Positions 33,099 to 45,497 of a stretch of 64,000 bases of DNA are shown here, one piece after another. The stretch comes from Hyposmocoma kahamanoa (Eukaryota > Arthropoda > Insecta > Lepidoptera > Cosmopterigidae), in NCBI RefSeq assembly GCF_003589595.1, contig NW_020656077.1, positions 1,744,369 to 1,808,368 of the forward strand. The letters run 5' to 3'. The notes beneath the pieces were generated by a model that saw only the letters and a list, made by a program, of their open reading frames with translations, ran no database searches and was not told the DNA's origin. Numbering within the stretch: position 1 is the stretch's first letter; every line of letters starts with the position of its first letter. The position numbers were made by a program, and so were the translations under genes.

Positions 33099-33786
33099 TG
33101 CTAATTTTAAATCGTCTCAGTTGTGTGTCAATAGACTGTCAATGGCAGGATTTTGTACATTTGGTATTTTGCTAAAAGTTTAGGTTAGTAGCTTGCCAGT
33201 TTAGCCATCGTTAAGTAAACAGGGGTCAAATTGTTAGCGCGCACAGGCTTCTATCCGGACACGTTCCATTAAACAAATTTTTATATTTGATGCGGAGGGT
33301 GAACTCACCGAATTGCGAAGTATGTGGGATTCCTGGGGATGTACGATATTTGCTCATGGAGTGTGTTCGGACGGAGCCTATCAGCGCGCGGTTATTGGCA
33401 CAGGCTGCTTTCCGTACATTTTAATGTTGCGTGGTTTCAATCTGTTTTGGGGCCAACATGTAACACCGCGTAGATTTTGTATACGTGTTTGGTTAGGTAG
33501 TATTTTGCTTTATCTGTCTGGATTTTATTAAGTAATTTCTTGGGGTATTGTTTTTCTAACGGGACTGACATGTTCAGTAACGATCAAAGTCCCTAAATAA
33601 ATAAAGAGTGAAAAAATATAATAGATAACGTACTCCACTAATAATTTACCATAAAAAAAATATTTCGATCGTTAGTGATTGAATAACAAATATTGCCACA
33701 ATTGCAATATAACCTTAGTGGAGTCTCAATGGGATTACAATGCCCAGTAATTTTAAGAAAATTAATAGAATTGGGGCTCTGATCTG
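33099..33786. other. Unannotated DNA with a 72-codon frame
   Basis: The plus-strand frame 33313-33531 gives a Trp-, Phe- and Cys-rich product without any domain I recognise. Its base composition is more balanced than the surroundings. It could be a fragment of a decayed element; it is not called a gene. Confidence 0.4.
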
Positions 33787-34007
33787 CAGGGCTAAGAAGG
33801 CTGTATTGGCAGAATCATAATATGATTAATTGACAAATGATATTATGAATTTCTTACAATTCATATAACGCTATTTGCCAGCGTTCTATGGACGTCTCCA
33901 TAAAACACTGTCAAATAGATGAATAGCGTTTTTTTTTGTTTGAAAATAATATATGAATTGTCAATTAATCATATTATGATTCTGCCAATGCGATATTTTT
34001 AGCCCTG
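33787..34007. mobile_element. Fold-back MITE, 221 bp
   Basis: Terminal inverted repeats begin CAGGGCTAA and contain an exact 32-bp inverted match (33805-33836 with 33958-33989, core GGCAGAATCATAATATGATT). Weaker inverted similarity continues inward (TTCATATAACGCTATTT), so almost the whole element can fold into one stem. It has no coding capacity. The CAGGG ends suggest hAT affinity, but no 8-bp target duplication is visible. Confidence 0.85.
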
Positions 34008-34711
34008 CTGGATGACGATCTTTATAATTATCTCTTTGTAAGTTTACACTCGCTTGGCACAATCTAGGTGACGTTTGTCTCCGATATCAATTCCATAAGT
34101 AAAGTATTAAAACAAAATCGAATGGAAACAATACGAGTAGAGTAGTCGTTGCGGTAACTACCACGAACCGGGAAATTGCGATATTCCATAGTTTATGTTC
34201 TAAAAGATTAAGTCGATAGCTATTTATACGAGTTCCTGTTTGCCTGGTAGATACTTAAACCATGTGTATGTTTCTTTAAAACTATATGCACATTTATCCC
34301 TCACGGCGATTGGTCACGCACTTTATGCATAAAAAATCAGCAAATAAACATGTTCTCACAATTAATTATAACTTGTGGTAACGGTCATTCTACAACGACC
34401 TTTCCGAGCGTGTACCTCGTCCCGCATGACGTCATTTAGTTTGAAAGTAACAGCCCATCGTTCCATTGACCATGACTTTTGGTTAATCGAGAGGGATCAC
34501 ATAATTGAAGGTATATCCTCTTAGCCCTCAACATACATAACAACACACACCAAAAATTTAAAAATTTTATGTTATTATATTTGCCAGAACATAATTTACA
34601 TTTAATTTGGTTAGTTTTTTTATGTTCATCAAACTAATAATATCGTTTTCGACTTAAAAAAAGAAGACTTAGGCTTTTACGTGGTTGATACATGCATACT
34701 ATGTAGCTATT
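34008..34711. other. Unannotated DNA
   Basis: No gene or recognised repeat apart from the CRE-like palindrome noted at 34426-34435. Confidence 0.45.
34426..34435. promoter_or_regulatory. CRE-like palindrome ATGACGTCAT
   Basis: A perfect full CRE/ATF-type site (TGACGTCA) in a locally GC-richer patch (GCGTGTACCTCGTCCCGC). It is a single short motif with no promoter nearby, so function is uncertain. Confidence 0.2.
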
Positions 34712-35071
34712 GTTTTTTGTAATACCAAGCGACCGGACGAGCAAGTAGTGCATCTGGTGGTAAGCGACACGCTTGTACATAGCACTTGCAGAGCCGCTCA
34801 GAGTTTCGAGAAAAACTCGGAGAGAAAGAGATAGCTCGGGCCCTTCGGATGTCGCTTGTGCACTAAGTCCGATTAGAATCCGAGAGAATACAAATATTGT
34901 TTATACATCTAAAGTTAAAATGATCCCTGTGACATTTTGGACCGTCATTTCTCGGAGCCAGAACGAATATGAATCGGATGCAGTGAGCAAACACGCTTAT
35001 CATTCAAAACCGAAACGCAGTAACGCTTATAATACTGCTTGGTAGAAATAGGTAAACTGGTAGTGCTTAAA
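34712..35071 (-). repeat. R1 copy 11, interrupted
   Basis: The 3' half (CGGACGAGCAAGTAGTGC to GAGCCGCTCAGAGTTT) lies at 34712-34806. The 5' half (CATTCAAAACCGAAACGCAG to AAATAGGTAAACTGGTAGTG) lies at 35001-35071. Between them, the R5a segment replaces the middle of R1. Just beyond, CCATGCGATAATAAC resembles the R2 sequence CTGAATGCGACAATAAC. Confidence 0.8.
34807..35000 (+). repeat. R5 copy a, inside R1 copy 11
   Basis: Shares with 36525-36690 the ordered motifs CTTCGGATGTCGCTTGTGCA, AAGTCCGATT, CTGTGACATTTTGGACCGTC and TTTCTCGG. Its edges inside R1 suggest an insertion, but no target duplication was found. The plus-strand frame 34773-35045 is a chance frame across both repeats. Confidence 0.65.
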
Positions 35072-35096
35072 TCCTCCATGCGATAATAACATTATA

Positions 35097-35354
35097 CTGC
35101 CTTCCGTTAACTAAAATGCGGCTAACTGACAAAATCATTTTGTAAGATATCGTAAAAAAAAATTAATCCCCTTTTAGAATATTGAAATTGCTTAATGATA
35201 CTTCAGCTACGCATCGCTAGATTCCGATAAGTCGAAAACTAATTTTAACTATTTTTAAATGACAATTTTGTGCTCTTTTTTGCGAATCTTTTGCTTATAA
35301 TGAATGATAATTGACCATTTGTCAGTTAGCCGCATTTTAGTTAGTGGACGGCAG
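35097..35354. mobile_element. MITE-like inverted-repeat element, 258 bp
   Basis: The left end CTGCCTTCCGTTAACTAAAA and right end, inverted, CTGCCGTCCACTAACTAAAA continue with an identical TGCGGCTAACTGACAAA, giving imperfect terminal repeats of about 37 bp. The interior is AT-rich and non-coding. TA-rich flanks (ATTATA and AATAAT) are compatible with a TA- or TTA-type target, but the duplication is not exact. Confidence 0.8.
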
Positions 35355-35388
35355 AATAATAAAATTCCAGAAAACCACACTCTACTAC

Positions 35389-35570
35389 CTGGTCTCAAAT
35401 TAGGGATTACCCTGTACTAGGGGTACAAGAGCAACGGAATTCACTCCGAGCCACTACCCAGAACGCTTAATTCGTTCATTTCCCAAATTGGTCCTACCAG
35501 GAATCGAATACGGTACCGTCTTATGTAGTAGTCGAAATCGTCTCCATTAGCAAGACATCGTAATTTATTC
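35389..35570 (-). mobile_element. SINE-2 copy b
   Basis: On the minus strand, a degenerate head (GGAGACGATTTCGACTACTA, B box GTATTCGATTCCTGG) is followed by the SINE-2 body through GAATTCCGTTGCTCTTGTAC and CAGGGTAATCCCTAATTTGA to GACCAGGTAG. Body and 3' end match SINE-2 copies c and d. Confidence 0.7.
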
Positions 35571-36524
35571 TCATATCTATCTAGCGTCGGATAGTTTTGT
35601 TCAGTAAAACACCTGGATATAAACACAAACCTCTATCTACGAGTATATTATACTCTTTTATCCTTTAGTTAGTTACTAAAACCACCAAGGACGTCGTCGT
35701 AAAACGGTTGCCATTATGTTGTTTAAGAAAATAACACATTTTTGATACAAAGCATGATCGTGTTTCACTGCGACCTTCTGCGATCGCAAAATCAGCACAG
35801 AGTAATACACTGATGTAAGAAATACATTTAACTTTTTTTTAAGTAAATTGTTGCAAAATTTATTTACTTTGATTATTACAGGTTAATAAGTAAGGTCAAT
35901 AATGTTGTATACATTGATGAAATTACCAAATTATGTTCTTGAATCAAAATTCGTCACTGACACAAAGCCATTTGTTATGGAGCAAATCATGAGCGCCTTG
36001 GGGCAAACTGCTTAAAAGGTCAAAGAAAATTACCTAAAAAATAGACTCAAGCAATCACGAGTCTTATTTTAAGCACTCTAAGAAATAATTCTTTGTACAG
36101 CATGTGTGAAGTAATTATTTTAGGTTATTAGAGTAATTTCAAACCTGAGTGACAGTAATTGAATGCACTGCAACATCTTTCTGGCATTTCATTTGAAAAT
36201 GTGTTGGTAATTAACATTGATATATTTAGTTTCGTGGTATAGATTGATTCGAAACTCAATTCATTTCATCATATATTATCAAAATATATATAGGAATGAC
36301 CAAGTACAAAAATTAATTTACTACAGCTATATGCCGTAATAGATGAATTAGTAGGGAATGAAGCCGTATATCTTCTAAATGACAGTGAGTATAGGTTTAC
36401 AATATTATAATATTTTCATTTTTCTCTAATTTACCTAAGAAAAGTTTAAGAATACTTATTCAAATTTCAAGAATAATTTATATTCTTCCCAATCTCAGGG
36501 TTTCACCCTAAACGAGTTTGCGAA
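35571..36524. other. Unannotated AT-rich DNA
   Basis: No gene or recognised repeat is visible. Confidence 0.5.
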
Positions 36525-36690
36525 CTACATCCGATTAGTATACGTTCCCAATCCGAGACTATACAAATCTAGAAAATTCGACCCACTTCGGAAATCGCTT
36601 GTGCACAAAGTCCGAATCGCCTCCAAAAAAATTATCACTGTGACATTTCGGACTGTCACTTCTCGGATTCGGAAGTGATACGCATCGGAC
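36525..36690 (+). repeat. R5 copy b
   Basis: CTTCGGAAATCGCTTGTGCA, AAGTCCGAAT, CTGTGACATTTCGGACTGTC and CTTCTCGG match R5a in order and orientation, showing that R5 is a repeat family rather than unique sequence. The 91-codon minus-strand frame over it (36525-36800) has no recognised domain. Confidence 0.65.
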
Positions 36691-37865
36691 GTAGATGTTC
36701 CATCAATTGACAAGAAGCCTTTCGCTTGCACGTTCATTCTGCGTATAGCATTGTAAGTTGAACTGTTCTTTCTCTCTCCATTCTGTATTTCGAACGACAC
36801 AAACTGGATATTTTTAAGATCAGATGAACACGCATCTTCTAGGCGAGCGTGTTAGTTCTCGCACACATATTTCTTTCAGGAGAGAAAGCCGACAAATATA
36901 GGTACATGTACTAATTAAAAATGAGTTAAAATCGGTGGCAGCGCTTATTTAGTTAATCTGTGTCAATAGCTACTCTACGATTGCAGAACCCATCTATTTC
37001 CACCGTCCTTTCATTCCGTTTCGAATTGCAACGCTACATTCACTAGTTACCTACCATCGTGTATTTGTAGCGAAAGCCTTTTTCAGGCTGTGTCTGGGGT
37101 TTGATTTTTAGCCTGATAGAACTAAGGCTGTTTCGAAAGCCTTACTTTTGTGATTACTTACACGTCGAAAGTACGTTACTAATCGATTTTAAATAACTCC
37201 ATTTCGAATTTGTGTGTTGTTAGCTTTTGCGTAACGCTTCCTGCAACTATGAACTGTGACCTGCGATAAAACACAGTGCGTGTGTATAATTGTTCATTTT
37301 CTGGGCTTCACTTTTGCAACCTGCGCCTCGTTCGCAGTCTATGGAGTGTTGAAAAGTGGAGGTTGAAAATTACGCGAGTAATTTGCAATTAAAAATATTT
37401 GAAATCGATGTAAAGATTGAGTTATTATCTCTACGTATCCATCTATCAGGTTGCTTAATGAATAATGCACTTTACATTATATAGAACTTTTAAATAAAAT
37501 ATACACAAATTATGAGAAAAGTTTTGATTCCGCTATATATAGTTCTCAACATAATAATCTCTAATATTACGATTTTAACGCACATTCCCAGATCGTAATA
37601 CGGATTAAAAACCTTACGCCTAATTACCTGCAGAATCGTGTTAATCTTATGTAACCGTCTGGTAAAACCCATGCTCTAGTTTACCACGCGTTCTCGCAGC
37701 ATCTCAGTAAACGACGTATCTGTACCTACTCTATTCTTCCATCACATGACAGTTTATTTTAAATTAATGTACACCTGAGTGATGTAGAGCGAGTAATTCT
37801 TTTTGAAGAAATCCACCGATTTTTAATCACTTAAATACAAATAATATTAAATTGAGAAAGACTTT
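36691..37865. other. Unannotated DNA
   Basis: Apart from short chance frames (for example 37490-37672, minus) nothing is recognised. Confidence 0.45.
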
Positions 37866-38336
37866 ATTGCAAAACTAACTTGTGCCCGCGACTTCGTCTG
37901 CACAGAATAAGTACTTCAAGTAGCCTACTGTACTACTTACTTAAGAAATGATTGCTATTTAGAAAAATAAAGCGTCTAACGTGTATTTGGAAAATATCAT
38001 ACGAGAGCGATTAAAGTAGTTTTTTTAAGAAAAAAACTGTAATTTTATGTGTTATACGGAAAACTAGAAAGTTTCAGATTTTCCATATAAGAAATAAAAT
38101 TTGAGTTATGATTTTCGTTTATCTTAAAAAATACTTCCTTCTCCAGTAACATTTTCCAAATGCACGTTAGACGTTTTACCTTTCCATTGTCGATTGGTTC
38201 TCCATACAAACTTTCATCGCCCTTTAAGATCCCATCTATTTCTATATGAAATAAAATTTATCAATATTGATTCAACGATTTGGGCGTGAAAGTGTAAAAG
38301 ACAGAGTTACTTTCGCATTTATAATATTAGTTTGGA
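37866..38336 (+). repeat. R6, lepidopteran interspersed repeat
   Basis: Begins TTGTGCCCGCGACTTCGTCT and ends GTTACTTTCGCATTTATAAT with ATTAGTTTGGAT. In between are TCCATACAAACTTTCATCGC and GATTTGGGCGTGAAAGTGTA. This start and end are familiar to me from many moth and butterfly sequences, and they are one reason for assigning the window to Lepidoptera. It is non-coding; the class is not evident from sequence. Confidence 0.7.
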
Positions 38337-39961
38337 TGAACGCAGAATCTGGCATTGATTTTGATGTATAAAATGCAATTTTAGAGACAATTAAAAAAAA
38401 TTTTTTTTGTTGTCTTTTTATTTTACAAACATGTTCCGAAGAAGCAATCTTACAAAGTTATAATTACTAATTCATATTTGCCTTCTTCGTAAAGTAATAA
38501 TAAATTACTCCCAAAGATGGTTTCGAAACAATTTGCAATCTATCATTGGCGATTCCTATCAAAGAAAACTTTAAAATTAGCACACTACTAGACTTATTCA
38601 ATAGTGATAATCGTAATTATACATAATAGAGTATGTAAATTAGGCGATCAGGTCGTTTGTGAGCTCGCGCACAATGCAAGAGCGTAATGACCATTGCCTG
38701 CCATTGCAGAGCTGAGTGTGGCCGGAGTATGGCAATAGTCGTAATTTCCCCAAAGGTCACCGCTACTGCATAATGGCACTAAATAAACATAATTATTGCA
38801 AAACACATCTTCGTTGTAAATTTGAACGCAACTTGTCAGAACGTTGCAGATTTTGCCACTACAAGTATACCTAGAGCGATGATTCTTTTTATTAAGTTAA
38901 AAGGATTTTTTTTTTGTAGATTTTGTATATGTCTTAATTTACTCATTTTCAATCAAACATTGGACGCCGTAGAACAGTTATATTAGAATTTGGTACGTAT
39001 TCCGAAAGCTCACCGCAAGTTTCTCACACGAAAAGTCGCGATACGAAGAGGGCCACCTTGATGTTATTCTGTACAACATGTAAGCATATTCCGTTGTTGG
39101 TTGGGCCACTCAAGGTTAATATTACACGTCTTAACACAGGGTTTAAAACGGTAATATTGAAAGGCAACGGTTTGTACTTACTCTGGTGTATGTGTACCAA
39201 TACCCACAAGTAGGTTTAACTTCGTAGTTCGCTTAGCGCTCTCGCTTATTAAATGTGAAGGCAATAAAAAGACACTAAATCGTAACGCAACCAAACGTAA
39301 CGCATCTTGTGTTTCGCATCACAAGCATATCGAATTGTATTCTATATTCCGCCATTTCGTTTGAACGCCGATCGAAATCATATACGCCTACGATTATATG
39401 TGATAATAGGTTTCGAAGGAACACAGCCATATACTATTTCTTCAGATTTATTTGGAGCAGTTGCACTTGACATTTTCTTTTGAAAGTTATTGACAGAGCA
39501 AAATGCTACTGGTGCTATTAAATTAAAAGCTTGTTTACAATCTATTAGCCCTGTATTAACTATAATAGTTTAATTATAGATAAAGGAATTAAAAGCCGAG
39601 CTTTTTAAAAGCTCAAGTAGTTATTAACTGCTTTTGATTTCTTGACACTTGACTCTGTGAGAAAAAATTTATTTAACCCAACTTTCAATTACATTTACGT
39701 AAAAAAAATCCCATTAATTTTGTAACAGTTGGACGAGTCCAAGGAATTCATATTTTACACTTTCAGTCCCGGATACGTATTTTTTTCCCCCATTAAATAA
39801 CAAATAAATAATGTAAAAGTTTATTTCAATATTGCTATTCTTCTTCCATTCCAGCTTATTCAATTTTTAACGTAGGTACGTGGTAGATTTCATTATAAAA
39901 TTCATACATAATCTTATATGGACAATATTTAATAATATTTAACAATATTTAATATATACAA
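38337..39961. other. Unannotated AT-rich DNA
   Basis: No gene is recognised; the frame 39024-39209 (minus) is unsupported. (AATATTT)n-like simple sequence precedes R4c at 39925-39955. Confidence 0.45.
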
Positions 39962-40085
39962 CCATCAACCCATTTTCATTTATACGTTCCACTTCTGGGC
40001 ACGAGTCTCATCTCAGGCGAGGGAGCCGCCGTGCTGGCTCTATGCGGGCCTTTTTAAAGTACAGTTTTTATCACGATGTTTTTAT
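39962..40085 (+). repeat. R4 copy c
   Basis: CCATCAACCCATTTTCATTT, TATACGTTCCACTTCTGGGC, GAGCCGCCGTGCTGGC and ATCACGATGTTTTT match R4a in order, with internal deletions. Confidence 0.6.
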
Positions 40086-43000
40086 GCTACCACAGCTTAA
40101 CATATATAACTCAAAGGCGCTTGAAATAGAAAGCCTAGTTTTAATTGTTTATCTTCATGTTTGATCGCCTGTAATACGTTATGGGTAACTAACAATGGTG
40201 ACATTTGGTTACATAAGGTCATTATATTTAATGGACAATAAAATGGACAAACGGACAGACGAGTACGATAAACACAGAATTGCGCAAATTGCGTACCTAC
40301 GAGTTACAAGACTTTTGTACGCTTTGCATATTTTTTATTGCGAAGATGCATATTTGATTAAAATTAACGACGAGCCACCATCACTGTAACCTTTGAAGCC
40401 GTAAAATTTTGTTTGTCCTTACCATGTTTTTGTTGTTTTCTATTAAAATGGTTTTATTTTTATATTGTAGTTATATTTTCTTGGCATCATATAAGGAAAT
40501 TAAATAAAACGCAACTGCTAAGACAAATGATGTAGTAATTATGCATGGATTACTAATATACTCTTCAATAACATAATAAAACGAACACATTACCTATGTT
40601 ATATTACAGTACCGACATAATAATTTACAAATGAATGTGTAAGAGGTAGAGAAAAATCATTTTCACTGAAGGCAACGACCATGTTGGTCATTACCGTGTG
40701 CCGCTACGCGTGCCGATCACGGATAATGCTTTAGTTTGTTTGAGGTATTAGACATACCTAGAATTGTAAATAAATTCAAATGACTCTCAATTTGTACGAG
40801 AATTATTTTTTTTTTTTTGTTATGGTGGCAATGACATAGTATTAGTAGATTACTAGGGAACCTGAAGCCGAGAAATGATTCCTATTTTCAAATCCGAACC
40901 TAATAAATAAATACCTAACGGGAACATGCACGCCACTCGAAAGTTCGTTTTTCTTTAATATAATTTTATGTGCGCTAGCTGTTGACTGCCTTAATGCCGA
41001 ATATTATAGATCTTATTGGTCGTAATTTCAAGTAAGAATGTATCCGCTCTCGTAACTGTTCGAGAGTCGAGTCATACAAAAGACATCAACGGCAGACGCT
41101 GGAGCATTTAAGTCGCCTAGTACAATAAAACCTGCCAAAACGTGAGTATTAACTATTGTTATGATTTCTGTTGCAAATGATAAAGGTAATTTAGTATTTA
41201 TTTGAGAATTATGTTATAATTAAATGTGGTTTTACAGCAGAGCTGTCACTGTACTAATAATTTACAAATAATATTGCGCACATAATTACTTTCACTTATA
41301 ATAGGTATGTATTCTCCATAAAAATTATAATGCTAATTTGCTACATCATAGTAAAGTATGCATATTTATTTACTTTTCAATATACACGGATGCATACTGT
41401 ATAAAACAAATCAGGTTTTTTAGTTCGATATTTAAACGATGCTGACAAGGCGACAAAATAGCTGATCGGAATTTTTTTATAAATTTGAGATCAAATTTCA
41501 GTTTGATTTTCAAATTATAAGAATCCAATGTTCTAGAACGTTTTTTAAACGTATACGTACAAAATATTATAGCATTTTTTCTAGTATTACGAGTATACCA
41601 CTAAATGTTTAGCCTCATTTATAGAGCAAAGTAAGGACGACGCGTTTCGTCAGTGAACGTAAAATGCCGTGTGATTGCCTCTCCAAACCTCCGCCAAGGA
41701 TAGTACCAAGTAAAATGTCACAGGATTACACTTATTACCGCATTCTCGTTCTTACATATTCAGTTTACAACTGGTTATTCACGGTCCAGCGTATAGTTAA
41801 ATGTAAAAACGCTTCCTGGTGACATTTAGTTAAATAAAAACATAAACATACACTTGAGTAATTACTCAAGTAATCGCACATGTTTATCTCTAAAGAGCGT
41901 AAAGACGTCATAATTGTAACAAACTCGTCCAAGAAAACTATGTCTTGAATTTAAAAATTGGTTATTTTATGTTGTACGCAGTACTTACGGTAAAGTAATA
42001 ATAAGTCATAATGTATCATGTAATTAGGTAACATTTTTTACTGAGTACATGATAAATTGTCTACGACAAAGATGTCTAAGAATAATAATAAATCAGTAAC
42101 AAAGTCGTAAAAAGAAAATGAAGTCGTTTTATTTTGAAAAGATAAAGGTAAAGATAAAAAAGTATTATAATAATGTAATTAATTGAAGTGTAAATGTGCA
42201 AATCGATTAAATTTAATAAAACTTACCAGAATTCTCCGCGTAGCGAGCTTAGTCTTCACCAAAGATGTAACACTTGCAAAATAGACAGTGATTCACTGGA
42301 ATCAGAGTCAGTACTTTCAAACTGCAAATTGAATAAATATTTACTCTTAGTCATTTGTACATGGAGACTGATTTCGGTTGCATAAAACTTCGATTATGAT
42401 TACGTATAAATGTATCGGATAGACCTCAACATGTATTTGATTGATTAATGCGATAAACCACACAAATGCACGATCATGTTTAGGTAAACCAAACCCGCGT
42501 TCTTCAGTAGGTTATAGGTATATTATAGACAGAGTTAATAATGTTAAGTGATGTAATACATTAAGTAGTATACCATCATCATCGAAGTTTCATAATCGAC
42601 TCCTTAGACACACTTAAATTAATTTTCAATAAAAACACATTCGCAATATAGCGTTAATTAGATAAATTGTACAATCGAAAGATGAGGTTCTGCTTTGTTA
42701 AATTAATAATAGAAAGATGACAGAGAGTTTGTAGAGATGAAAGTGAAATTATCACTATAGACGACACATTTGCCGAAGATACGTACACGACATTTTGTAT
42801 ATGAAATATTGCTTATATAGGAAGCTAGAAGAGCGAACGGTAAAGAGCGTGTCACCTGTCAAATAAATATAACATTAACACAGTTCCTACATATTGTATA
42901 ACTGAGTCATAACACTAATCTGACAAAAACTGAGCCTGCAGAGCGGCGGAACACGCCGGAGACAATGCTTCTCACGCAGCGACTAAGTCACTGGAGTTAC

Positions 43001-43781
43001 GCAAAAATTGCACATAATTAGCCCCGGATTTTTTAAACATTCATTCGGACATTGTCTTAGAATATTTGACAAAGCAATGTTAGTAAACTAGGAGGGTGTG
43101 AAAAAACCACAATTATTGTTGGACTATTGTCTGATCGGGTCGGTCGGTGAACGGAGGAATTTCGGCTTCGAGATAAGATTAAGGTTATGCAAAATTCGGT
43201 CAGAGGTTAACTGAGCCCTGAAGAGGCATCAACACGATCACAACGCTATCAACAAGATGTTTAACTACGATTAAATAGGACTCCGAAAATGCATAATAAG
43301 TACATCCTCGTATGATCTATCATTGTACTGTAACATATCTGTATTAGATATGAATTCTTATTGAGTATTTAAAAGAGCGTAGTTAGCTAAAGATACAAAG
43401 AAAAAAGGCAAATATAAAATAGTTTACAAAACCTAACTGTCATACGAAAATATATGATCATAACGAAAGAAATAAAAGCGCTACAATGTCGCTACGCGGA
43501 TAAAATTTCCACCCCTCTCGTAAGCCCAGCCATAGTCACATTTACACTTGGAAATTACTATTATCACTCATTATACTACATCATAATATAATCACTGAAA
43601 CTATTAAGTTAAAAAAGTTATTAGCTGAAACTTCTGGAGTGGGGTGGAAAATCCCTGAAAACTTAAGGAAAAAAGGTTGTATTAAAAATCCTAATTCAAA
43701 TTAAAACACTCGCAATAAGCAGTTTGAAAGCACTGAGCCCTTTAGGGCACAAAATATTTAATCGAATTTCGAGCGCGAAAA
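40086..43781. other. Unannotated AT-rich DNA
   Basis: A long stretch without a recognised repeat or gene. Frames at 40195-40389 and 42194-42385 (plus) are short and without domains. A 20-bp palindrome is at 41852-41871. Confidence 0.45.
41852..41871. promoter_or_regulatory. Perfect 20-bp palindrome centred on TAATTA
   Basis: ACTTGAGTAATTACTCAAGT is its own reverse complement and holds the homeodomain core TAATTA at its centre. It may be a protein-binding site or chance. Confidence 0.2.
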
Positions 43782-43982
43782 TTGGAATTTAAAAAAATAC
43801 CGAGAGCGTCTCTATCCGTGAGGCGTGTGAAGATGTGCACTCGGCGGACGGTCGCCGGCGAAGACTGCGTCGTAGTGCGCGCGCGCCGCCATACCACCTC
43901 GGTGGGTTTGCGATCTATGGAAAGGGGAGATCATCGCCGATTGTTCCCTTTATTAAGCTATAACGTTATTATTGGAATGTGA
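43782..43982 (+). other. GC-rich islet with a 66-codon open frame, candidate exon or regulatory DNA
   Basis: About 43790-43935 is the most GC/CpG-rich patch in the window (GGACGGTCGCCGGCGAAGAC, GTAGTGCGCGCGCGCCGCC). A frame crosses it and gives an Arg-rich product without a domain. CGGTGGGTTT near 43901 could be a weak splice donor, and no matching acceptor is obvious. It may be a first exon, a promoter CpG cluster or an enhancer. Confidence 0.25.
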
Positions 43983-45149
43983 CATGATAGGTGCCTACGA
44001 GTTTGCGCATAATACATAACAAAAGGTCCATTATGTATAAAATCATTAAATATATTCGTATGTCGTAATATCAAAACATCAATAATTTAAACAAAAATTC
44101 AATTTCATATAATTAACTATTTATTGTTTTCATTTTAAAATATTATTACTGTCCCATATATATCTCAATAGTGGTTATTTCAGAAAAATCTGATAAATAA
44201 TAATTAACACTGTGAATGATTAAAAAAACCGATTAGTGTGTTGCTGTAAAAAGACTCCAGAGCTTCATAGACATATATTTTTTATCATATTTAGTGTTAT
44301 GTTGACCAGTAACCAGTGACTTATTCGTGTAACAATGCAATTTTATATATTTTGTATTAAGACTTGACTCATTGTCATATTTAAGTTAGCTTCTCTTTGG
44401 GGTTAAAAGTTTTATTTTAAAACAAACGAAATAAATCAGACACCTATACATATCATTGATATAAAAATAGAAGGAAAGAAACTTTGGTTTACATGTGACA
44501 ATTTAAAATGTTACCAAAATGGTCTTCACTTAGCTTTTTGTAACGAGATGTTAAAAATGCCTCGTGTCGCTGGTTTTCAGTGAATCCGGATAAATTATGA
44601 CATCGCTTTGTTCAAATGAAAAGTAAAAAATAAACAAAAATAAACTCAACTTAGTGCAAATCAACCAAGAAAGAAAAAAGCTAGAAAACTAGTAAAATTT
44701 TGAATATTACTAGTTTTATTTTTAAAAAGTTATTGGTTTCGTGTTAATCATTTAGTAACGTACATTCGCAATTAGTTTAAATGATTTTGCACACTTAACG
44801 ATTACATCCAGTATATATAGCTATAGTCATAGGAGATCGAAGAGTCCTATTACAAGCATTAAAAGGGAACTTCTATTACTAACAATGTAAAATCAAATCT
44901 ATTGAAGAAACAAACTATTATTATTGTTATAAATTCACAACGACGACTGATTCTAGTGCAAAATCTAAAGGCAGAGACAATTTTATATTCAACACTTCAT
45001 CTCGCTTTGTTGTTACATAGGATTAACATTAACAATAATAATAACACACAAACTCAACATAACAATACAGATTAATATTTAACAAGTTACGAAAATTTGT
45101 AAATTTATCAACAGGTAAAGATTTTGTTAACGTGTCTGCTTTTCTAAAT
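43983..45149. other. Unannotated AT-rich DNA
   Basis: No gene or recognised repeat is visible. Confidence 0.5.
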
Positions 45150-45255
45150 TGGTTCTGGTCCGGATGGTCTGGATATTGCCCCAGAGTGACTTCCGTCGCT
45201 CTGGTACTCATAGTACAGGAAATTCCTTAGTTTAAGACCAGGCGATGGATGTGAT
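45150..45255 (+). repeat. SINE-2 copy d, body fragment
   Basis: Reverse-complement of the body and tail region of SINE-2 b and c, in opposite orientation: CAGAGTGACTTCCGTCGCTC, TGGTACTCATAGTACAGGAA, TTAGTTTAAGACCAGGCGAT. The tRNA-like head is missing. The minus-strand frame over it is chance. Confidence 0.65.
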
Positions 45256-45344
45256 TGTCGACACATTATTATTAATTAATCCAATAGTGACCTGTTTTAA
45301 AACTGCTTTCATCATATTTTTTTTAAAGCACACTCTCATAACCT

Positions 45345-45497
45345 TGCTTTAGGGGAACTCTGTGTCGCGGTGGCCATGAACACACATATAGGTGGACAAA
45401 CACAAATTACACCCAAGCTGACGAGAGAAATAAATGTAGGCCATACAAATATTTATCCCGGCCCCCGAATAGAACCCACCGTGGCAGTCCACGTGTT
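45345..45497 (-). mobile_element. SINE-1 copy d, decayed
   Basis: Minus strand: a decayed head (GGACTGCCACGGTGGGTTCT), then CCGGGATAAATATTTGTATG, TTTCTCTCGTCAGCTTGGGT, TGTGTGTTCATGGCCACCGC and ACAGAGTTCCCC. The first half of the tRNA-like head is lost. An 88-codon minus-strand frame (45407-45673) merely crosses it. Confidence 0.75.

Noticed and set aside
33313..33531. 72-codon Trp/Cys-rich frame in balanced-composition DNA
   Set aside because: No motif or second exon; kept only as a note in the intergenic entry.
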